A stretch of DNA of 11,431 nucleotides from an uncultured Rickettsiales bacterium. Its GTDB lineage: Bacteria > Pseudomonadota > Alphaproteobacteria > Rickettsiales > UBA998. The stretch is taken from contig CALJMC010000109.1 in NCBI GenBank assembly GCA_937982385.1, positions 1 to 11,431 of the forward strand, given 5' to 3'. The notes below the pieces were generated by a model. It was given only the letters and a program-made list of their open reading frames with translations. It did no database searches and was not told the DNA's origin. Each line of letters opens with the position of its first letter. Position 1 is the stretch's first letter. This document shows positions 7,367 through 11,431 of the stretch, one piece after another. The translations under genes were made by a program, and so were the position numbers.

Positions 7367-7732
7367 TTACTCTCGCATTTCAACACATTGATTATTTACG
7401 CATGCCATCTTTAATGGCATTTCAATGGAGCAAATACTACCCATACTCTGTGTTTGATTATAGATTTTATCTAATACTGCATAGTGCTTTGCTTTAGGTA
7501 AGAACGTGGCTTCGCTCACGGTTTTGGTGGAGTAAGGTTTGTAGGCTGCATATCCGCCGCAAGGGCGGTTGCCATAGCCGAATGATTTGCATTGCGTATC
7601 TGTGTCGCAGGAAACATCCTTAGTGAGTTCAAGCAATTCACTCGCTAGGGCTTCGCGTTCACTCAATGCATACAGTGTTGATGCACCAAATATAAGTGTG
7701 CCTATGAGCAAAGTAACCAATAAAATTTTCAT
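7367..7732 (-). CDS. Secreted six-cysteine protein, function unknown
   Basis: A 121-residue exported protein. Residues 1-22 (MKILLVTLLIGTLIFGASTL) form a signal peptide or signal anchor. The mature part has six Cys in the arrangement C-x6-C-x9-C ... C-x8-C-x5-C, within the motifs SCDTDTQCKSFGYGNRPCGGY, YKPYS, GSICSIEMP and ACVNNQC, implying three disulfides formed in the periplasm. Small secreted proteins with a C-D-x-D-x-x-C ... C-G-G ... Y-S core are familiar as hypothetical proteins in proteobacteria; I know of no function. There is no convincing ribosome site before the ATG, and the best promoter puts transcription start at the ATG itself (see findings). The stop codon is separated from that of apaG by a single base, so the two mRNAs overlap at their 3' ends. 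Confidence 0.88.
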   Translation of the reverse strand: MKILLVTLLIGTLIFGASTLYALSEREALASELLELTKDVSCDTDTQCKSFGYGNRPCGGYAAYKPYSTKTVSEATFLPKAKHYAVLDKIYNQTQSMGSICSIEMPLKMACVNNQCVEMRE

Positions 7733-7737
7733 GATTG

Positions 7738-7767
7738 ACTATATGGTATCTTGATAGGATGTGTCAA
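7738..7767 (-). promoter_or_regulatory. Putative promoter giving a leaderless mRNA for the six-cysteine protein
   Basis: On the minus strand a perfect TTGACA (7767-7762) is followed by 18 bases and TATAGT (7743-7738, 5 of 6). Only five bases, CAATC, separate the -10 box from the ATG at 7732, so initiation at the usual distance falls on the start codon. No ribosome-binding sequence lies in front of the ATG, which is consistent. Confidence 0.5.
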
Positions 7768-7781
7768 TTCGCACAGTGTGA

Positions 7782-8342
7782 TTAGAAGCTTGGCATCAAA
7801 TCAATAGGACCCTCAGTGATTTCAGATACGGGTGCTGACGCTGAATTGATTGACTGGCTTGAGCGAGGCGGGTGTGAAAACCCAGCAGGGTGAGGGTGTG
7901 CGTGGGCAGGTATAGGAGTTGACGAATGTTGCACCTCGCGTGCTTGACGCTCTAATGCTTCTTTTGAGGTGGTGCCGCTCTTTCTGCCCCAGCCTTCATG
8001 CACGTCTACTTCGTCTCGTTCGTCATAGACAGGTGTATCGGCATAGTAAGCACCGTCTTCGCCTTGCATGCCAATAAACTGTCCTTTTATACGATGTTGC
8101 GGTGTGCGATAGCACACGACATCACTGGGCAGCTGATAACAATATTTTGCAGGATAATACGGAAGTGGCGCTTGCGCGTCTGGCGGTGTGCCGTCCCGTT
8201 CGTAGAGATAGCCCGAGAGTTTGTAACGCATTTTGTCATATTCATTATCGACTTTGTAACGTATGTCTCGTGTACGCTCCTCCAGACGGTTACAGCCTGA
8301 GAGCATACATATAGTCATGCATAAGGTGATAATGGTTTTCAT
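7782..8342 (-). CDS. Outer- or inner-membrane lipoprotein, function unknown
   Basis: A 186-residue lipoprotein. The signal peptide MKTIITLCMTICMLSGC ends in the lipobox Leu-Ser-Gly-Cys, with lipid attachment at Cys17; Asn follows, so there is no Asp+2 retention signal of the E. coli type. The mature N-terminus is charged (NRLEERTRDIRYKVDNEYDKMRY could form a short helix when split at its middle). The core PAKYCYQLPSDVVCYRTPQHR followed by FIGMQG resembles the Cys-Tyr...Val-Cys-Tyr segment of many small alphaproteobacterial lipoproteins of unknown role. The C-terminal third is low-complexity, rich in Ser, Pro and His, including HAHPHP, and probably unstructured. The start is well supported by AGGA five bases upstream of the ATG. 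The gene precedes the six-cysteine protein by 49 bases in the same direction, but that gene has its own promoter-like sequence. Confidence 0.88.
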   Translation of the reverse strand: MKTIITLCMTICMLSGCNRLEERTRDIRYKVDNEYDKMRYKLSGYLYERDGTPPDAQAPLPYYPAKYCYQLPSDVVCYRTPQHRIKGQFIGMQGEDGAYYADTPVYDERDEVDVHEGWGRKSGTTSKEALERQAREVQHSSTPIPAHAHPHPAGFSHPPRSSQSINSASAPVSEITEGPIDLMPSF

Positions 8343-8471
8343 CTTGTTCCTATTAAATATTTTGATTATGTCATATTAAACATATTATCTGTCATAGGCT
8401 TTATTAAGCAAATAGCATGCCATCTTTTTTCTCTGCTCGACTGCTGGGTAATATTTTGATATAATTCCGCC
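8343..8471. promoter_or_regulatory. AT-rich divergent promoter region with a 21-base-spaced direct repeat
   Basis: Between the lipoprotein and the TPR gene lie 129 AT-rich bases. TGTCATA occurs twice (8369-8375 and 8390-8396), start to start 21 bases, two turns of the helix; CATATTA also occurs twice nine bases apart within it (8372 and 8381). The repeat lies 27-54 bases upstream of the lipoprotein ATG, where its promoter should be; ATGACA and CATAAT on the minus strand overlap the repeats but no single pairing is clearly best. Confidence 0.4.
8437..8465 (+). promoter_or_regulatory. Promoter giving a leaderless mRNA for the TPR gene
   Basis: TCGACT (8437-8442, 4 of 6), a 17-base spacer and a perfect TATAAT (8460-8465). 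Six bases, TCCGCC, separate the -10 box from the ATG, so position +1 at the standard distance is the A of the ATG (8472). No Shine-Dalgarno-like sequence precedes the ATG. Confidence 0.65.
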
Positions 8472-9149
8472 ATGAAAAAAATAGGCATTTTTACATTATT
8501 ATTGCAGTTGCTCTTATCTACGCCTCTGTCTGTACAGGCGCAAACGCGTGTAAATGCTAATGATGAGCGCTATCAAAATTGCCGCGCATTAGCCGCTGAT
8601 TCAGGAGGTGAGGCGGTGACCTATGCTGAGGCTTGGGTGAAAAAAGAACGGACCGTGACCTCCCTGCATTGTAATTCTATCGCGCTGTATAGTGCAAAGA
8701 GATTTAGCGAGTCAGCACGTATGTTGATGGCAATTCACACCATGACCCCTGATATTGACGTCACATTGCGTGCGAGTTTAAAGCGTCAGGCAGCGCGCGC
8801 ATGGATGCTGGGGGATGAACCAAACACTGCGTTGCGACATCTTAGCGGTGCGATTAAAGATATGGTTTATAGCGATAGCAACCATCCTCACATTAAGCGA
8901 GTGGCAGCGGAGCTTCTGTTGGAGCGTGCAGAAGTCTATCATGTGACAGAGGAATTGCTTAAAGCGGTGCAAGATTTGGATCACGCGGAAACGCTCGGTG
9001 TCCTCAAGGAACAGATATTAGAAAAACGTGCAAAAACCTACATCCTGATGGAGAATGAGGAACTTGCGTTGAAAGATATTAGTACCATATTAGATATGAG
9101 CCCTCGGCATGCGGGTGCTCAAAAACTACTGGCTATTATTGGTGAATAG
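8472..9149 (+). CDS. Periplasmic TPR-repeat protein
   Basis: A 225-residue exported protein. The signal peptide MKKIGIFTLLLQLLLSTP is followed by SVQA-Q near residue 24, a good cleavage site. The mature protein is helical throughout with tetratricopeptide-like pairs: ARAWMLGDEPNTALRHLSGAI (two segments around residues 109-131), LLERAEVYHVTEELLKAVQD (about 149-168), and KRAKTYILMENEELALKDIS (about 182-201) with the C-terminal DMSPRHAGAQKLLAII. Ala/Gly/Leu positions fit the TPR pattern best in the last two repeats. Two Cys (NCRALA and LHCNS) could pair in the periplasm. TPR proteins of this kind act as protein-protein scaffolds; partners are not evident from context. The gene has its own strong promoter and is convergent with ruvX. 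Confidence 0.85.
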   Translation: MKKIGIFTLLLQLLLSTPLSVQAQTRVNANDERYQNCRALAADSGGEAVTYAEAWVKKERTVTSLHCNSIALYSAKRFSESARMLMAIHTMTPDIDVTLRASLKRQAARAWMLGDEPNTALRHLSGAIKDMVYSDSNHPHIKRVAAELLLERAEVYHVTEELLKAVQDLDHAETLGVLKEQILEKRAKTYILMENEELALKDISTILDMSPRHAGAQKLLAIIGE

Positions 9150-9230
9150 GGATTATTGCTTTGCCCCTGCTACGGATCCTGCCTTCGCAATAGGCGAATT
9201 ACTTCGCGCTGCTGCGCTCATAATCTGCTA
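9150..9230. terminator. Convergent gap with three alternative GC-rich hairpins
   Basis: Between the TPR and ruvX stop codons, TTCGC (9184-9188), GCGAA (9194-9198) and TTCGC (9203-9207) allow two competing 5-pair stems, and GCGC-TGCT-GCGC (9206-9217) forms a third that overlaps the second. The location between convergent genes fits a bidirectional terminator, but there is no T-run on either side, so the role is uncertain. Confidence 0.35.
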
Positions 9231-9656
9231 TCACACAGAATCTAAATATCCTTGTAAAATATAGCTAGCAGCGAGTTTATCAATGTTTGCAGCGCGTTTT
9301 GCGCGTGAAATATCTGCCTCCAACATGGTGCGTTCGACCGCTTGGGACGACATGCGTTCATCTTGTAAGATGATAGGGAGGTTGCTGAGCTGCTCTACGT
9401 TTTTCACAAAGGCTTTGACCGACTGACAGCGTGGGCCCTCTGAGCCATCCATATTAATAGGGTAGCCCACCACAATGCCGCCAATCTTATGCTCCGTAAT
9501 GAGTGCCATCAGGGCCTCGGCATCTTGTTTCCATTTCTTGCGTTTGATGGTGCCAACGGGTGAGGCAATCATTTGCATCGCATCAGACATCGCGACGCCA
9601 ATGGTTTTGGTGCCGGGGTCTAAGCCCAGTAATCGTGCATGGGAGGGTAGGGTCAT
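9231..9656 (-). CDS. ruvX: RuvX/YqgF family nuclease, pre-16S rRNA processing
   Basis: RuvX (YqgF) is a cytoplasmic RNase-H-fold nuclease required in E. coli for 5' maturation of pre-16S rRNA and once proposed as a Holliday junction resolvase. The 141 residues have normal length and carry the family signatures: LLGLDPGTKTIGVAMSD (residues 9-25) with the first metal-binding Asp, GGIVVGYPINMDGSEGPRCQ (about 59-78), ILQDERMSSQAVER (about 96-109) with the Asp-Glu-Arg motif, and IDKLAASYILQGYLD (about 125-139) with the last catalytic Asp. The ATG at 9656 overlaps the stop of the asparaginase-like gene by 4 bases (ATGA), so it is the second gene of a two-gene operon and probably translationally coupled. 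Confidence 0.97.
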   Translation of the reverse strand: MTLPSHARLLGLDPGTKTIGVAMSDAMQMIASPVGTIKRKKWKQDAEALMALITEHKIGGIVVGYPINMDGSEGPRCQSVKAFVKNVEQLSNLPIILQDERMSSQAVERTMLEADISRAKRAANIDKLAASYILQGYLDSV

Positions 9657-10267
9657 CGTTTGAGGCCTGACTGAGGGGTTGTTTCTTTATCGTGTAAACG
9701 TGCAGTATGCCCAGGATAATAAAAGCACTGTTCCTCAAAGTTTTTGCGTAACCCATCCACAGGCATGAGTGTTGCATCTTGTCCAACATATACACCAGCT
9801 TCTTTTTGTGTAACATTCTGCACGGCATATTTGAGTGTGAGCCAGCCGCCAGACATATCAGGGTCTGGTTGATTGACGTCGGCGGCTGATTGAGGCTGCT
9901 TGCCATTAAGCAACGGTTGCATGGAACACACCAATGCGACCGGTTTCTCGGCTCCATATTTTTGTATCATATCTTGTAAGAATCGACCGTTTTCTGGAGC
10001 AGTGTCTGTGCCGTGGGTGATGATGAATCCTTCATATTTATCTGCATTATGGGCGATGAGAGTGGCAATATTCTCCAAATCGTCATTAGTAAGGTTTTTG
10101 CTATCCTCCATGCAATGTTCTTTGACCTTGCACTGATTACTTAGCCCCAGAATCTCTAGAGCTTTCGGTATCATAGTCTCTTTGAGGGGCGTGATGTCTT
10201 CGGGCGTCACCTCATAGGGTTCGGCGTCAATGGTGCCACCAGTGGCGATAATGAGAATTTTTTTCAT
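9653..10267 (-). CDS. Short asparaginase-like protein (N-terminal asparaginase domain only)
   Basis: A 204-residue protein containing only the N-terminal catalytic domain of the L-asparaginase family; full enzymes run to about 320-350 residues. Visible are KKILIIATGGTIDAE (residues 2-16) with the nucleophilic Thr of Gly-Gly-Thr-Ile, MEDSKNLTNDDL (about 53), GFIITHGTDTAPENGRFL (about 80) with the second catalytic Thr-Asp pair, LVCSMQPLLNG (about 111), and GVYVGQDATLMPVDGLRKNFE (split around 165-185). Stand-alone proteins of this plan, with a GVY...VRKN C-terminal motif, are known as asparaginase-domain proteins whose substrate is unclear. Compared with them, this one has an Asp/Pro/Gln-rich insertion after the MQP motif. 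The start at 10267 is chosen because the domain begins at once; the upstream 12 codons would lie in the promoter. It is first in a pair with ruvX (4-base overlap). Confidence 0.85.
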   Translation of the reverse strand: MKKILIIATGGTIDAEPYEVTPEDITPLKETMIPKALEILGLSNQCKVKEHCMEDSKNLTNDDLENIATLIAHNADKYEGFIITHGTDTAPENGRFLQDMIQKYGAEKPVALVCSMQPLLNGKQPQSAADVNQPDPDMSGGWLTLKYAVQNVTQKEAGVYVGQDATLMPVDGLRKNFEEQCFYYPGHTARLHDKETTPQSGLKR

Positions 10268-10274
10268 AGTCCCA

Positions 10275-10303
10275 AGGGTATCGTGTGACTGAAGGCTTGT
10301 CAA
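10275..10303 (-). promoter_or_regulatory. Putative promoter of the asparaginase-like/ruvX pair
   Basis: On the minus strand a perfect TTGACA (10303-10298), 17 bases, then TACCCT (10280-10275, 3 of 6 with the key first, second and last bases). Seven bases separate the -10 box from the ATG at 10267, so the mRNA would have at most a one- or two-base leader. The -35 box overlaps that of the divergent gatC promoter. Confidence 0.5.
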
Positions 10304-10325
10304 TTCCGAGCATTCGCGTTACAAA
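10297..10325 (+). promoter_or_regulatory. Putative gatC promoter
   Basis: TTGTCA (10297-10302, 5 of 6), 17 bases, and TACAAA (10320-10325, 4 of 6). Initiation near 10332 gives a leader of about 24 bases containing the GGAG ribosome site at 10346-10349. The symmetric heptamer TTGTCAA provides the -35 box on both strands. Confidence 0.5.
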
Positions 10326-10355
10326 GGCGCGAGATTGCTAACTATGGAGAAAATA

Positions 10356-10649
10356 ATGGCATTTGATATTGAAAGTGTGACGAAAGCGGCAAAACTCTCG
10401 CGCATTGCGGTGAATGAAGAGCAAAAGCAGGCATTAGCGAGTGAAATCGGTGGAATTATCGATTGGATTGAATTGCTTAATGAAGTGGATACCTCAGGCG
10501 TTGTTCCGGTCGCGAGTGTGTCAGGCGAGGTGTTGCCTTTGCGCAAGGATGAAGTGACTGCAGGCGAGCAAGTGGATGATGTATTGGCAAATGCTCCCGC
10601 ACGCGAATATAATTGCTTTGTGGTGCCCAAGGTCATCGACCAAGGCTAG
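10356..10649 (+). CDS. gatC: Aspartyl/glutamyl-tRNA amidotransferase subunit C
   Basis: GatC is the small stabilising subunit of GatCAB, which converts misacylated Glu-tRNA-Gln or Asp-tRNA-Asn to the correct amide form. The 97-residue product shows the typical N-terminal helices (VTKAAKLSRIAVNEEQKQAL, residues 7-26; LASEIGGIIDWIELLNEVDT), PVASVSGEVLPLRKDEVTAG and the C-terminal VLANAPAREYNCFVVPKVID, where the usual family sequence is LANAPxxxxxFFVVPKV. The start at 10356 is set by GGAG six bases upstream and by family length; ATG 10344 and TTG 10335 are in frame but lie before or within that ribosome site. gatA, which normally follows immediately, is not here: the next gene is a SulP transporter 141 bases on. 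Confidence 0.97.
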   Translation: MAFDIESVTKAAKLSRIAVNEEQKQALASEIGGIIDWIELLNEVDTSGVVPVASVSGEVLPLRKDEVTAGEQVDDVLANAPAREYNCFVVPKVIDQG

Positions 10650-10790
10650 AATAATTGAGAGTGCGGTCTTACACGTCGTCGTGCTGCGGCTCGTGTAGCA
10701 AGCGTACATGGCGTCAAACACTCCTAGTGTAATCACATATTCTCAACTATTTACTCATAAAACTACTTAATAATTAGAAACGAAAAAAAC
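10650..10790. other. Intergenic region between gatC and the SulP gene with two stem-loops
   Basis: TACACG (10670-10675) and CGTGTA (10692-10697) can pair around a 16-base GC-rich loop that folds partly on itself, and ACACT-CCT-AGTGT (10718-10730) is a second small stem. Neither is followed by a T-run. Bases 10740-10790 are AT-rich and likely hold the SulP promoter, but I cannot choose one pair of boxes. An A-rich stretch rather than a clear ribosome site precedes the ATG at 10791. Confidence 0.4.
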
Positions 10791-11431
10791 ATGACTGAAT
10801 ATTCCCCCACTCAGATAAAAACCGAATTGCTATCAGGGTTAACGGTAGCATTAGCATTGGTGCCCGAGGCAGTGGCCTTTGCATTTATTGCAGGTGTTGA
10901 ACCGCTGGTTGGTCTCTATGCGGCCTTTTTAGTAGGGTTGATAACCTCTGTTTTTGGTGGTCGTCCGGGTATGATCTCGGGTGCGACAGGCGCGTTAGCG
11001 GTTGTGATGGTGGCGTTGGTTGCGCAGCATGGTGTGGAATATTTGTTCGCGACTGTCGTGCTGATGGGGGTGTTGCAAGTGTTGGCTGGAACCTTCAAGC
11101 TTGGTAAGTTTATTCGTATGGTCCCACATCCTGTGATGCTTGGCTTTGTGAATGGCTTGGCGATTGTGATTTTCTTGGCGCAGATGGGGCAGTTTAAAGT
11201 CGATGGCCAGTGGATGCAGAATATTGAGATGTTCACCATGCTTGGTTTAGTGGGCTTGACGATGGCAGTGATCATTCTATTGCCGAAAATAACGAATATT
11301 ATTCCGGCACCGTTGGCGGGTATTCTGGTGACATCGTTAGTAGTGATTTTTGTGGGTCTTGATACGCGTACAGTGGGTGACTTGGCCAGCATCTCGGGAG
11401 GCTTCCCTACGCTGCATATTCCATCTGTTCC
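10791..11431 (+). CDS. SulP family inorganic anion transporter, 3' end beyond window
   Basis: Inner-membrane anion permease of the SulP/SLC26 family, whose bacterial members carry sulfate, bicarbonate or other anions. The 213 visible residues start at MTEYSPTQIKTELLSG and run straight into the family core: LTVALALVPEAVAFAFIAGV (residues 18-37) with the family's conserved Pro-Glu-Ala in helix 1, GLYAAFLVGLITSVFGGRPG (about 42-61), ISGATGALAVVMVAL (about 63-77), the helix ATVVLMGVLQVLAGTFKLG (about 88-106), FIRMVPHPVMLGFVNGLAIV (about 108-127), and further hydrophobic helices. The Gly-Arg-Pro and Ser-Gly-Ala-Thr-Gly-Ala motifs are diagnostic. Whether the C-terminal STAS domain is present cannot be seen. 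The ATG is chosen because about 14 hydrophilic residues precede the first helix, as usual. Substrate cannot be assigned. Confidence 0.95.
   Translation, partial: MTEYSPTQIKTELLSGLTVALALVPEAVAFAFIAGVEPLVGLYAAFLVGLITSVFGGRPGMISGATGALAVVMVALVAQHGVEYLFATVVLMGVLQVLAGTFKLGKFIRMVPHPVMLGFVNGLAIVIFLAQMGQFKVDGQWMQNIEMFTMLGLVGLTMAVIILLPKITNIIPAPLAGILVTSLVVIFVGLDTRTVGDLASISGGFPTLHIPSV

Noticed and set aside
9583..9957. Minus-strand frame of 124 codons across the asparaginase/ruvX junction
   Set aside because: Out of frame with both genes, whose motifs are intact and which overlap normally.
10650..10740. Possible tRNA or small RNA after gatC
   Set aside because: The stems do not form a cloverleaf, there is no CCA-type acceptor arm or T-loop sequence, and no terminator follows.
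10916..11392. Minus-strand frame of 158 codons at the window end
   Set aside because: Shadow of the SulP gene; the Thr/Pro/Lys-rich product is what hydrophobic membrane codons give in antisense.

Overview
The window is ordinary-looking bacterial chromosome: genes are tightly packed on both strands, gaps are short, and there is no rRNA, tRNA, insertion sequence, phage module or CRISPR array. The organism is most likely an alphaproteobacterium with a fairly AT-leaning genome. Supporting signs are the ApaG, RuvX and GatC sequence types, the lipoprotein with a Cys-Tyr...Val-Cys-Tyr core, and an isoleucyl-tRNA synthetase of the eukaryote-like class (IleRS2), which is known from Rickettsiales and scattered other bacteria. 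The lineage call is an inference from protein resemblance and I could not search a database.

Layout. Positions 1-4104 hold a 5'-truncated ileS, overlapped by 4 bases by gpsA (glycerol-3-phosphate dehydrogenase). On the minus strand follow a 276-residue protein I do not recognise (4117-4947) and an exported ModA-like substrate-binding protein (5056-5892). Diverging from the latter is a small membrane protein resembling HupE/UreJ (6061-6612). Then comes a plus-strand pair, a 90-residue protein and ApaG (6705-7365), meeting tail to tail with a six-cysteine secreted protein (7367-7732) and a lipoprotein (7782-8342). A periplasmic TPR protein is transcribed away from the lipoprotein (8472-9149). 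The minus-strand pair asparaginase-like protein plus RuvX (9231-10267) diverges from gatC (10356-10649). The window ends inside a SulP-type anion transporter (10791 onward).

How the genes fit together. Four genes serve translation: ileS charges tRNA-Ile, gatC is a subunit of the Asp/Glu-tRNA amidotransferase, ruvX processes 16S rRNA precursor, and the asparaginase-like gene may touch Asn/Asp metabolism. gpsA makes the phospholipid backbone precursor. A second theme is the envelope: five adjacent or nearby genes encode exported or membrane proteins (ModA-like, HupE-like, Cys-rich, lipoprotein, TPR), and the SulP transporter adds a sixth. I see no single multi-gene novel system. The points most worth a second look are regulatory: three genes whose best promoters place transcription start at or next to the start codon (leaderless mRNAs), a divergent promoter pair sharing one -35 element between gatC and the asparaginase/ruvX pair, and operator-like palindromes around the promoter of the unknown 276-residue gene. 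Among proteins, the orphan ModA-like and HupE-like proteins both appear to have lost typical ligand residues.
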